Source: Pseudomonadota bacterium
GTDB taxonomy: Bacteria; Pseudomonadota; Gammaproteobacteria; Xanthomonadales; Xanthomonadaceae
Length of the DNA stretch: 13,876 bases
Reading direction: 5' to 3'
NCBI GenBank assembly: GCA_023423605.1
Contig: JAFAFF010000242.1
Location: 1-13,876 of the forward strand
Positions 1 to 6,322 of the stretch are shown here, piece after piece. The notes beneath the pieces were generated by a model that saw only the letters and a program-made list of their open reading frames with translations, ran no database searches and was not told the DNA's origin. How positions within the stretch are numbered: the stretch's first letter is position 1; every line of letters begins with the position of its first letter. The position numbers were made by a program, and so were the translations under genes.

Positions 1-81
1 GCGGATGTAGTCGACCAGCTGCGGAACGATCTCGCTGTCCCACTTCTCGTTGACGAATTGGCCGAGCTTGGCGCTGTCCAT
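1..81 (-). CDS. N-terminus of a probable M20-family metallopeptidase (partial)
   Basis: Only the first 27 codons are in the window; the gene continues past the left edge. The start is an ATG read on the minus strand at 81-79. A GGAG ribosome binding site lies six bases upstream on that strand, which supports both the start and the reality of this short piece. The peptide begins MDSAKLGQFVNEKW and runs on to PQLVDYIR. That resembles the amino end of M20 (ArgE/DapE/CPG2-like) dipeptidases of xanthomonads, which are zinc-dependent cytoplasmic or exported peptidases. No catalytic residue is visible in this stretch, so the family is recognised from the N-terminal sequence only. The gene is divergent from the comEA-like gene and separated from it by about 380 bases. 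Confidence 0.6.
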   Translation of the reverse strand, partial: MDSAKLGQFVNEKWDSEIVPQLVDYIR

Positions 82-114
82 CTGAAACTCCGGTTGGATT
101 TGGCTGATCCCGCC

Positions 115-120
115 ATTCTA
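115..120 (-). promoter_or_regulatory. Possible -10 element for the leftmost gene
   Basis: The minus strand reads TAGAAT here, one base from the TATAAT consensus. It lies about 34 bases before the ATG at 81, which would leave a short leader containing the GGAG site. No convincing -35 hexamer sits 16-18 bases upstream, so this is a weak call. Confidence 0.3.
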
Positions 121-223
121 CGCCTGCGCGCCGGGCCGGTCTGGACCACGCTCCCGGCGAGGCCGTCGCTGTCGCGTCTCCGGGGCCGGTCCTTGCCCGG
201 CGGTACGTGGCGCGTGGATTCCC

Positions 224-283
224 GTAGAGCGGGGCTCTGCCCCGCTGCGCGTGATGCATCAGCCGGGCAGAGCCCGGCTCTAC
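224..283. repeat. SMAG (GTAG-ended REP-like) inverted pair
   Basis: Two SMAG-type hairpins face each other. The plus-oriented copy at 224-247 starts GTAGAGC, and the inverted copy at 261-283 ends GCTCTAC. Each forms its own 7-bp stem with a five-base loop. A 16-bp direct repeat (TGGCGCGTGGATTCCC) flanks the pair at 208-223 and 285-300, so the locus may once have held a longer array with a unit of about 77 bases. The pair lies in the intergenic region between the divergent peptidase and comEA-like genes. I see no protein gene between 82 and 461. Confidence 0.88.
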
Positions 284-461
284 ATGGCGCGTGGATTCCC
301 CCATCTGATCAGGGGTAGGGATTTTCCTACAAGGCGTCGGGTGTTTAGCTGGCTGTCAGAAATCCGTCTGGACGATAGGCTGTGCATATGTGGTGACGGA
401 CACTGTTTCCACCGACGGGATTGCCGGTCGGAACGGTCCTGATCACAGGGAGATATACCTC

Positions 462-788
462 GTGTCTTGGTGGAGCGTGCTGCGGGCGCTGCTTCTGGGA
501 ATGTGGATCACGCAGGCACTGGCTGCCGAGCGGATCGACATCAACCGGGCAGATGCCTCTGCACTGCAGCAGGGATTGACCATGGTGGGGCCCAGCCGGG
601 CTGCCGCGATCGTCGAGCACAGGCAGCAGCACGGGCCTTTTCGCCGCGTCGAGGACCTGACGCAGGTAAAGGGCATAGGGAAAGGCATCGTCGAACGGAA
701 TCGACAGCGGATCACCCTCGGGGGCACAACGCCCGCGAAGGATCCGGTACCCGGACCGGTACCGGTGCGACCCGTACCAAGGCGTTGA
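462..788 (+). CDS. Small exported ComEA-like helix-hairpin-helix protein
   Basis: This encodes 108 residues. The first 22 or so (MSWWSVLRALLLGMWITQALAA) form a hydrophobic signal peptide. Residues ~23-86 are a tandem helix-hairpin-helix domain of the ComEA type, shown by INRADASAL, VGPSRAAAIVEHR, GPFRRVEDL and VKGIGKGIVERN. ComEA proteins bind double-stranded DNA in the periplasm and help pull it in during natural transformation. Short single-domain versions like this are common in gammaproteobacteria and are not always competence genes. I chose the GTG start at 462 because a GGGAG site lies about ten bases upstream and translation there begins directly with the signal peptide. An in-frame ATG at 390 would put 24 unlikely residues in front. 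The tail (DPVPGPVPVRPVPRR) is proline/arginine-rich and encoded by repeated GGTACC/ACCGGT motifs. The neighbours give no competence context. Confidence 0.8.
   Translation: MSWWSVLRALLLGMWITQALAAERIDINRADASALQQGLTMVGPSRAAAIVEHRQQHGPFRRVEDLTQVKGIGKGIVERNRQRITLGGTTPAKDPVPGPVPVRPVPRR
755..766. repeat. Perfect 12-bp palindrome inside the comEA-like 3' end
   Basis: ACCGGTACCGGT is a perfect dyad. It lies within the codons for the Pro-Val-rich tail, about 23 bases before the first GGA of the candidate small RNA. It may only reflect repeated Pro/Val codons, or it may be an operator for the downstream RNA. Nothing else in the sequence decides between these. Confidence 0.35.
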
Positions 789-1056
789 GGGAAGGGGATT
801 CGCCGTGACCTGCCGGATGCAGGTTTCCGCCGCCTCAGGAGGGTTGCAGCGGCTGGCCCGGGATGGGCCGAACCATACCAGGACGGTAGCATCACAGACC
901 TGTGGAAGGGGCTGGGATAGACAACCAGGGATGACAGCGGCCTCCATGCAGGAGCACGCCCCCCGACAGGCAGGATGCCCGGGTGGCAGGACGCCGACAC
1001 GGACGTGACGATTGCCCGGTACGACACATGGCTGTGTCGCCGGGCAATCTGTTTTG
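789..1056 (+). ncRNA. Candidate CsrA/RsmA-binding small RNA (CsrB/RsmZ-like)
   Basis: No plausible protein gene lies between the comEA-like stop at 788 and the ATG at 1110. The plus strand has 13 GGA triplets, starting at 790, 796, 815, 838, 861, 881, 904, 915, 929, 951, 973, 989 and 1001. Several sit in hairpin loops: 808-824 (ACCTGC, loop CGGAT, GCAGGT), 855-869 (GGCCC, loop GGGAT, GGGCC), 876-888 (TACC, loop AGGAC, GGTA), 969-979 (GGC, loop AGGAT, GCC), 985-995 (GGC, loop AGGAC, GCC) and 995-1010 (loop GGAC, one mismatch in the stem). A strong intrinsic terminator follows. Multiple (A)GGA loops plus a terminator are the hallmark of RNAs that sequester CsrA/RsmA. The 5' end is uncertain because I see no clear promoter, and the RNA could be processed from a comEA read-through transcript. 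The family assignment is an inference from structure. Confidence 0.6.
1011..1056 (+). terminator. Strong Rho-independent terminator
   Basis: The arms ATTGCCCGG (1011-1019) and CCGGGCAAT (1040-1048) pair perfectly. Inside them CGACACA (1022-1028) pairs with TGTGTCG (1033-1039) around a TGGC loop, leaving two unpaired bases at 1020-1021. CTGTTTT follows. The tail is T-rich on the plus strand only, so it terminates rightward transcription. It ends the GGA-rich region and lies 53 bases before the L,D-transpeptidase start. Confidence 0.85.
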
Positions 1057-1109
1057 CGCTCCCGCGACTGTGTAGCGTCGGAGCTCCAACGGAAAGGTCG
1101 AATACACCG

Positions 1110-2165
1110 ATGCGATCGCTGCCATTGTCCCTGCTGTTCGCGGCCAGCCTGTCGCTGGCCGTGGTACCCGGCCTGCACGCGCAGGCGCCGACGCAACCGG
1201 CCACCGCCGCGACACGCGGACCGGCCGACCTCAAGCCCGGCGAATATCTCTGGCATCCGGAAATCTCGCCTTCCGGCCCCATCGTGCTGGTGGTCAGCCT
1301 GGATGAGCAGCGGGCCTATGTGTACCGCAACGGCATCGCCATCGGCATGAGCACCATCAGCTCGGGCAAGGCCGGCCATGAGACCCCGACCGTTGTGTTC
1401 ACCATCCTGCAGAATGACAAGGACCACCGCTCCAATCTGTACAACAGCGCGCCGATGCCCTACATGCAGCGGCTGACCTGGGATGGGATCGCGCTGCACG
1501 GCGGCAGCCTGCCCGGCCATCCCGCCTCGCACGGCTGCGTACGGTTGCCGCAGGCGTTCGCGCAGAAGCTGTTCAGTGCCACCCAGCGCGGCGACACGGT
1601 GGTGGTGGCCGATGCCCGGAGTTCGCCGATGACACTGGCCTATCCGGCGATCCTGGCGCCGGTGAACAGCCGCGGCGAGACGCTGCCGGAGGCGCAGGCC
1701 AACCAGGCCGGCGCAGCGTACTGGAAGGAAGATGGCACGACCGAAGGGCGGCTTGGCGTGCTGGTCAGCCTGCACGACCAGCGCATCTATGTGCTGCGCG
1801 ATGGCGTGCTGATCGGCGAATCGCCGTTGCAGGCCGATGCGTTGCCGGCTTTCGAAGGCTCCACGCTGTTCGTGATGGGCGAGGGCTACACCGATGCGCC
1901 CAGCCCGTTGGACGAGCACCAGCGGCTGCATCGCTGGACGGCGTATCCGCTGCTGGGCCAGGAGCCCGGCACGGTGGGTCCGGACCTGCTGGCGACGCCC
2001 TCGTTGCCGCTGGCGCTGCCGGCGGATTTCGCCCGTCATCTCTATGCCGCCCTGGTGCCGGGCACCACGCTGCTGGTGACCACGCTGCCGGCGGTGCGCC
2101 CAAGCGCCGCTGAACCGGGCCTGCAGCCGGTGTTGGAATCCGAGCCTTCCGGGTCCACTCTATGA
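1110..2165 (+). CDS. Exported L,D-transpeptidase, YkuD family, with degenerate second domain
   Basis: This encodes 351 residues. Residues 1-25 (MRSLPLSLLFAASLSLAV..HAQA) are a signal peptide, so the protein acts in the periplasm. A YkuD domain spans about 45-165 and holds the catalytic signature: His130 in LHGG, then His141 and Cys143 in SHGCVRL. YkuD enzymes form 3-3 peptidoglycan cross-links or attach proteins to meso-diaminopimelate, and they are insensitive to most beta-lactams except carbapenems. From about residue 213, GVLVSLHDQRIYVLRDGVLIG mirrors the first-domain stretch VLVVSLDEQRAYVYRNGIAIG, but no HGG or SHGC motif follows. The C-terminal half therefore looks like a second, non-catalytic copy. 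I chose the ATG at 1110 because the signal peptide begins there, with an AAAGG site 12 bases upstream. A second, different L,D-transpeptidase follows after 28 bases, probably in the same operon. Confidence 0.88.
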   Translation: MRSLPLSLLFAASLSLAVVPGLHAQAPTQPATAATRGPADLKPGEYLWHPEISPSGPIVLVVSLDEQRAYVYRNGIAIGMSTISSGKAGHETPTVVFTILQNDKDHRSNLYNSAPMPYMQRLTWDGIALHGGSLPGHPASHGCVRLPQAFAQKLFSATQRGDTVVVADARSSPMTLAYPAILAPVNSRGETLPEAQANQAGAAYWKEDGTTEGRLGVLVSLHDQRIYVLRDGVLIGESPLQADALPAFEGSTLFVMGEGYTDAPSPLDEHQRLHRWTAYPLLGQEPGTVGPDLLATPSLPLALPADFARHLYAALVPGTTLLVTTLPAVRPSAAEPGLQPVLESEPSGSTL

Positions 2166-2193
2166 GGATCCTGCCGTCATCCTGTCCGCGCCC

Positions 2194-2898
2194 ATGAATC
2201 CGCCCCGCCTGTGGCTGGCTGCCTGTGGCCTGCTTTCCGCAATGAGTCTTCCCGCCGCCGCACAGCAGAGCGCGCCGGTCGCGTTGTCCGCTCCGGAACT
2301 GGCCGCCGTGCTGGCGAAGGTGGCGCCCCATGCCGACCGCAAGGTGCTGCAGCTGGCCGCCGGCGCCATGCGCTGCGCCCTGCGCCGGCCGGAACTGGGC
2401 GTGGTGCCGACCCGTCTGGGTGTCATCGATTATTCGCGGCCGTCCACCGAGCCGCGCCTGTGGGTATTCGATCTGAAGCGGCAGCGGTTGCTGTTCGAGG
2501 AGTGGGTTGCCCATGGCCGCAACAGTGGTAGCGACCTCACCGAGCACTTCTCCAACCGGGAAGGCAGCTACATGTCCAGCATCGGGGTGTTCACCGCGCA
2601 GGAAACCTACATGGGCGGCAATGGCTATTCGCTGCGACTGGATGGGCTGGAACCGGGCTTCAATGATCGCGCCCGCGAGCGGGCCATCGTGATCCACGGT
2701 GCTCCCTACGTGAATCCCTCCGCCGCCCGCCTGCAGGGCCGGCTTGGCCGCAGCCTGGGCTGTCCGGCCGTGCGGCTGACCGTGGCCAGGCCACTGATCG
2801 ACGCGCTGCGCGGCGGCACGATGGTGTTCGCCTACTACCCCGACCAGGCATGGCTGAAACAGTCGCAGCTGCTGGACGGCAACTGCGGGACATCGTAG
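2194..2898 (+). CDS. Exported murein L,D-transpeptidase catalytic domain protein (YkuD_2 type)
   Basis: This encodes 234 residues with a signal peptide at about 1-23 (ending LPAAAQQ). It belongs to the murein L,D-transpeptidase catalytic-domain-like family (YkuD_2), which is distinct from classical YkuD. The expected active site is present: His168 in VIHGAPY and Cys190 in RSLGCPAVR, with SYMSSIGVFTAQETYMG at about 125-141 as further family sequence. It is predicted to modify peptidoglycan peptides in the periplasm; the substrate is not shown by the sequence. It follows the YkuD gene by 28 bases with no good ribosome binding site at normal spacing, so translation may be coupled. The stop codon TAG (2896-2898) is part of the GTAG end of a SMAG element, so insertion of the repeat appears to have fixed the end of the protein. 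Confidence 0.85.
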   Translation: MNPPRLWLAACGLLSAMSLPAAAQQSAPVALSAPELAAVLAKVAPHADRKVLQLAAGAMRCALRRPELGVVPTRLGVIDYSRPSTEPRLWVFDLKRQRLLFEEWVAHGRNSGSDLTEHFSNREGSYMSSIGVFTAQETYMGGNGYSLRLDGLEPGFNDRARERAIVIHGAPYVNPSAARLQGRLGRSLGCPAVRLTVARPLIDALRGGTMVFAYYPDQAWLKQSQLLDGNCGTS

Positions 2899-3040
2899 AG
2901 CGGGGCTCTGCCCCGCTGCACGGGAAACCGCCAGCCGGGCAGAGCCCGGCTCTACACGCTGCACGGGAAAGCGTCAGCCGGGCAGAGCCCGGCACTACAC
3001 GCTGCGCGGGAAATCCCAGCCGGGCAGAGCCCGGCTCTAC
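2895..3040. repeat. Four-copy SMAG array
   Basis: There is one plus-oriented copy at 2895-2918 and three inverted copies at 2933-2955, 2976-2998 and 3018-3040. The inverted copies are spaced 43 and 42 bases apart by near-identical linkers of the form ACGCTGC(A/G)CGGGAAA, so a unit of hairpin plus linker was duplicated in tandem. The copy at 2976-2998 ends GGCACTAC instead of GGCTCTAC, which breaks the basal pair. The first copy supplies the stop codon of the preceding gene. The array fills the whole gap before the HutD-family gene. Such hairpins can stabilise upstream mRNA or limit read-through. Confidence 0.9.
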
Positions 3041-3072
3041 ACGCCGTGCGCGCGGCATGATGCAATACGCGC

Positions 3073-3696
3073 ATGAACATCGATGCCCTGCTGTGCACGC
3101 CGAGCCATGTGATTCCCCACCAGGCCTACCGTCGCGAACGATGGCGCAACGGGCTCGGCTGGACCCGCGAGATCCTCCGTCTTCCTGCCACTGGCGATGA
3201 TTGGGCGTTGCGCCTGTCCATCGCCGAGATCGAACAGGACGCCGCCTTTTCCGCCTTTCCCGGCGTGGAGCGGGAGCTGGTGCTGCTGCAAGGCAATGGC
3301 GTGCGCCTGCGCTTCGACAATGGCCGCACGCAGGACGTGCTGCCGCCGCATGGTCGCGCGCGGTTCGCAGGCGAAGAGGGCCTGCGCGGCGAGCTGACCG
3401 ACGGCGTCACCCATGATTTCAACCTGATGTGGCGACGCGGGATGCTGTGCGCCGAACTGCTGCACCGGCCGATGGTCGGGCCGATGTATTTCTTCAGCGA
3501 ACCCGGCGTGGCGTGGGCGATCCACCTGCTGGCCGGCCAGGCCAGGTTCGGTGACGCCAGCGCCCTGCCCGCGATGGCCGCCGGCGATACGGCCTGGCTG
3601 GCCGCGGGTGAGCGACAGCGACACGCGCTGGACGGCGGCGGCGAACTGCTGGCGATACGGGTCACCGCGGCCTGCCAGGCCGCTACGCCTCAGTAG
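3073..3696 (+). CDS. HutD/Ves-family protein
   Basis: This encodes 207 residues with no signal peptide, so it is cytoplasmic. Family sequence is clear: WRNGLGWTREI at about 26-36, DWALRLSIAEIEQDAAFSAFPG at about 43-64 and RELVLLQGNGVRL at about 67-79. The fold is a two-lobed cupin. HutD is linked to histidine utilisation, with a proposed regulatory or protective role, and Ves is its E. coli relative. No other hut gene is in this window, so it appears to be a stand-alone copy. The ATG at 3073 gives a family-typical N-terminus, but no strong ribosome binding site precedes it. Only 32 bases separate it from the SMAG array, so the promoter must be very short, inside the array, or upstream. Its last seven bases overlap the end of the convergent reductase gene. 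Confidence 0.85.
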   Translation: MNIDALLCTPSHVIPHQAYRRERWRNGLGWTREILRLPATGDDWALRLSIAEIEQDAAFSAFPGVERELVLLQGNGVRLRFDNGRTQDVLPPHGRARFAGEEGLRGELTDGVTHDFNLMWRRGMLCAELLHRPMVGPMYFFSEPGVAWAIHLLAGQARFGDASALPAMAAGDTAWLAAGERQRHALDGGGELLAIRVTAACQAATPQ

Positions 3697-5294
3697 ACGT
3701 CGCGCCGATAACGCCCGGCCCGCACCAGCGCTTCCCTGCCATCGCTGCCCAGTGCCTGTTCGATCACCGCGTCCACTGCCGGGGCCATGCCCTGCAGACT
3801 GCCGCAGACCAGCACCGTAGCGCCGTCATCCACCCAGCGGCGCAGACGTTCGGCCTGCGCCTGCAGGCGATGCTGCACGTAACGATGTTCACCGCCATCG
3901 CGGCTGAACACCACGTCCAGCCGTTCCAGCGCGCCACGCTGCAGGCGTTCCTGCAGCTCTCCGGCGAAGTGGAAATCGTGCGCGGCGTTGCGTTCACCGA
4001 ACAGCAGCCAGGTCCGCGTCGCGCCGGCCGCTTCGCGTTCGTGCAGGTGCGCGCGCAATCCGGCGATGCCGGTGCCGTTGCCGATCAACAGCAGCGGAAC
4101 GTCGGCGGCTACGCCATGGAAGGCGGGATTGCGGCGCAGGCGCAGGTCGATGGTATCGCCGATCCCGGCCGCGTCGCACAGCCAGCCGCTGCCGATGCCG
4201 GGGCTGCCATCGGCGCGCAGCTGTCGTCGCACCAGCAGTTCCAGCGCGCCGTCGGCCATCGTGGATGCGATGGAATACTCACGATGGGGCAGCGGCCGCA
4301 GCGTCTTGGCAAGTGCATCCAGGTCGCGGTCGATGTCCAGCACGGGCAGGTGCGAACGTGACAGACGCGCACGCAGCGGTTCGCCATCATCCAGGAGCGA
4401 GGCACCGTCGAAACCCTGCGTGCGCAGCCAGGCATCGACCACCGGCGCGGGATGGCGTGGGCCGATTTCCGCGATGTCTCCAGCCTGCCAGCGCACCTCT
4501 TCGCCCGGCGGAGGCTGCAGGCGCAGCCAGTGCACCGCACCACCGGCACTGCCTGGATTCAGGTGCGTGCGTTGCAGCAGCCGCCACGGCTGGTAGGCGG
4601 CCGGAGCCCAGTCGGGCTGTTCGCTGGCGTCGCCGCCCAGTTGGCCAAGCAGCTGCTGCCAGTGGCGAAGACTGGCGGGATCGGCGTTGTCCACCTCCAC
4701 CGTGTCGAACAGGGCATGCGCGCCCTGCTGGCGCAGCCAGCCTTCCAACTGGTGTCCGAACGCGCAGAACTGATCGTAGCTGCGGTCGCCCAGCGCCAGC
4801 ACACCGTACTGCAGGTGCGCCAGCGACGGCGATGCGGGCACCAGCCGGTGCAGGAAGCCCTGCGCGTGGTCGGGCGGGTCGCCTTCGCCGGTGGTGCTGG
4901 CGATGAACAACGCCCGTTCGCTGCTGGCCAGCAGTCCGGCATCCAACTGGTCGATGGCGCGCACGCGTACCGCCACACCCGCAGCGCGCAGGGCCTGCGC
5001 GCTGCGTTCGGCAAGCTGCAGGGCGAACCCGGTCTGGCTCGCCCATACCAGCAGCAGCGGCTGCGTACCGGTATCGCGGTCGTCATCGCGTGGGCGCCCG
5101 CGCCACCACAGCAATGCACACAACCCGCCATAGGCCAGCACGCTGGCAACGGCAATGCCCGCATTGTGCGGGCTTGCGGCAGGCCTCCAGCCGTCTTCGC
5201 CCAGGTGCAGCCGCAGCAACAGCAGCGCAATCGCCGCCAGCACCAGCATCACCAGCGCATTGCCCAGCGCCGCACGGGAGAACCTCACGCTCAT
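3690..5294 (-). CDS. Membrane-anchored flavodoxin/NADPH-flavoprotein reductase (CysJ-like)
   Basis: This encodes 534 residues. Two transmembrane helices (about 8-29 and 45-64) anchor the N-terminus. A flavodoxin domain follows (about 78-215): the FMN phosphate loop ASQTGFA, then ASTTGEGDPPDHAQGF and GVLALGDRSYDQFCAFG. Next come an FAD-binding domain with REYSIAST and an NADP-binding domain with LLIGNGTGIAGLRAH, FGERN and VLVCGSLQGMAP. The C-terminus RYRRDVY is typical of CysJ and cytochrome-P450-reductase relatives. It should pass electrons from NADPH through FAD and FMN to a membrane or periplasmic acceptor. It is not a plain CysJ, because of the membrane anchor and because no CysI hemoprotein gene is adjacent. 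Its ATG overlaps the apbE stop (ATGA), so the two are translationally coupled. The operon suggests that iron or siderophore reduction is the electron sink. Confidence 0.85.
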   Translation of the reverse strand: MSVRFSRAALGNALVMLVLAAIALLLLRLHLGEDGWRPAASPHNAGIAVASVLAYGGLCALLWWRGRPRDDDRDTGTQPLLLVWASQTGFALQLAERSAQALRAAGVAVRVRAIDQLDAGLLASSERALFIASTTGEGDPPDHAQGFLHRLVPASPSLAHLQYGVLALGDRSYDQFCAFGHQLEGWLRQQGAHALFDTVEVDNADPASLRHWQQLLGQLGGDASEQPDWAPAAYQPWRLLQRTHLNPGSAGGAVHWLRLQPPPGEEVRWQAGDIAEIGPRHPAPVVDAWLRTQGFDGASLLDDGEPLRARLSRSHLPVLDIDRDLDALAKTLRPLPHREYSIASTMADGALELLVRRQLRADGSPGIGSGWLCDAAGIGDTIDLRLRRNPAFHGVAADVPLLLIGNGTGIAGLRAHLHEREAAGATRTWLLFGERNAAHDFHFAGELQERLQRGALERLDVVFSRDGGEHRYVQHRLQAQAERLRRWVDDGATVLVCGSLQGMAPAVDAVIEQALGSDGREALVRAGRYRRDVY

Positions 5295-6316
5295 GCGAGC
5301 AGCGTTTCGAAGGAGGGGGTGAGCGTTTCACGCGGGCCGCCCTCGCTGCGTTCCAGGAAGCGCGCCGCCAGCCCCAGCCGGGTGGCCAGTGCCAGGCCTG
5401 CCTCGCAGCCAAGCACGGTCAACGCGGTTGCCCAGGCATCGGCGTGCATCGCATCCGCGGCCACCACGGTAACCGCCGCCGCGGCGCGTTGCACCGGTCG
5501 ACCGCTGCGCGGGTCCAGGCTGTGGCTGACCTGCATCCCGCCTTGACGGTACTGGTGCCAGCGGTCGCCGGACGTGGCCACGGCACGATCGTCCAGGGCC
5601 AGTACGCGTGGCGGCGTGGTCGTCGAGGCATCCTCCTCCGGCGCCGATTCCACCAGCACGCGCCAGGGCTGCCCGTCGGGCTTGCGGCCGTAGCCATGCA
5701 GTTCGCCACCGACCTCCACCAGCGCGGCGACGATGCCCTGCGCGCGCAGCCAGCGCACTACTTCGTCCACGCCGAAGCCCTTGGCGATGGCGGACAGGTC
5801 GAGCTCCACGCCGCCCGGTTGCAGCAGGCGGGCATCCTGCCATTGCAGCCGTTGCCAGCCACAGCGGGCGCGGGTGGCGGCCAGCGCGTGCTCATCCGGC
5901 AGTGTGCGTGCGGCGGCGTGCGCTCCGAAGCCCCACAGCGCCACCAGCGGGCCGACGGTGGGATCGAAGGCACCGTCGCTGGCCGCAGCCACCTCCTGTG
6001 CGCAGGCCAGCACCGTGCGGGCCTGGGCGGGCAGCGGGCACCAGCTTCCCGCGGACGCGCGGTTGTAGCGGCTGATGTCCGAATCCGTTTCCCACGTACT
6101 CATCTGCGCGACCACCGCATCCAGCTGCGCCTGGATGCCGGCATGCAGCGGATGCAGATCGCGCTGGCGCGGGAGGACCAGCTTCGCGCTCCAGTTCGTG
6201 CCCATGGTGGTACCACCAAGGCTGGCGATATCCAGGCACGCGGCAGCGCCGGTTGCAGCCGGGCCATGCCCGGCCGACCGGCCCACCACTTCCTCATCAG
6301 GCGTTGTCACGCGCAC
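5291..6316 (-). CDS. apbE: FAD:protein FMN transferase (ApbE family)
   Basis: This encodes 341 residues. ApbE enzymes use FAD to attach FMN covalently to Thr or Ser of target proteins, with Mg2+. Family sequence in order: GGTTMGTNWSAKL (about 34-46), MSTWETDSDISRYN (about 72-85), DGAFDPTVGPLVALWGFG, DLSAIAKGFGVDEV, VEVGGELHGYG, DDRAVATSGD, HSLDPRSGRPV, and the metal-site region ADAMHADAWATAL. The length is normal. The start is uncertain: GTG codons at 6316 and 6310 are both possible, and neither has a clear ribosome binding site. The upstream stop lies only six bases away, so coupling is likely. Oddly, no hydrophobic signal peptide or convincing lipobox is visible, although most ApbE proteins that serve periplasmic targets are exported. 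The neighbouring DUF2271 protein is the likely substrate. Confidence 0.9.
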   Translation of the reverse strand: MRVTTPDEEVVGRSAGHGPAATGAAACLDIASLGGTTMGTNWSAKLVLPRQRDLHPLHAGIQAQLDAVVAQMSTWETDSDISRYNRASAGSWCPLPAQARTVLACAQEVAAASDGAFDPTVGPLVALWGFGAHAAARTLPDEHALAATRARCGWQRLQWQDARLLQPGGVELDLSAIAKGFGVDEVVRWLRAQGIVAALVEVGGELHGYGRKPDGQPWRVLVESAPEEDASTTTPPRVLALDDRAVATSGDRWHQYRQGGMQVSHSLDPRSGRPVQRAAAAVTVVAADAMHADAWATALTVLGCEAGLALATRLGLAARFLERSEGGPRETLTPSFETLLA

Positions 6317-6322
6317 GCCTGG

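Noticed and set aside
58..442. Short plus-strand frames in the left intergenic region
   Set aside because: They run through the SMAG repeats and the start of the divergent gene, have no ribosome binding site, and give arginine-rich nonsense-like translation.
789..1010. Riboswitch in front of the L,D-transpeptidase
   Set aside because: I could not match a cobalamin, TPP, FMN, SAM or glycine riboswitch core, and the repeated GGA loops fit a CsrA-binding RNA better.
345..2039. Long open frame on the minus strand opposite the comEA-like and L,D-transpeptidase genes
   Set aside because: It is antisense to a recognised enzyme with intact active-site motifs, has low-complexity Arg/Gln/His-rich translation and no domain. 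Long antisense frames are common at this GC content.
2895..3040. Possible CRISPR-like array
   Set aside because: Repeats of about 23 bases with regular spacing, but the intervening sequences are themselves near identical, the repeats are SMAG hairpins in two orientations, and no cas gene is present.
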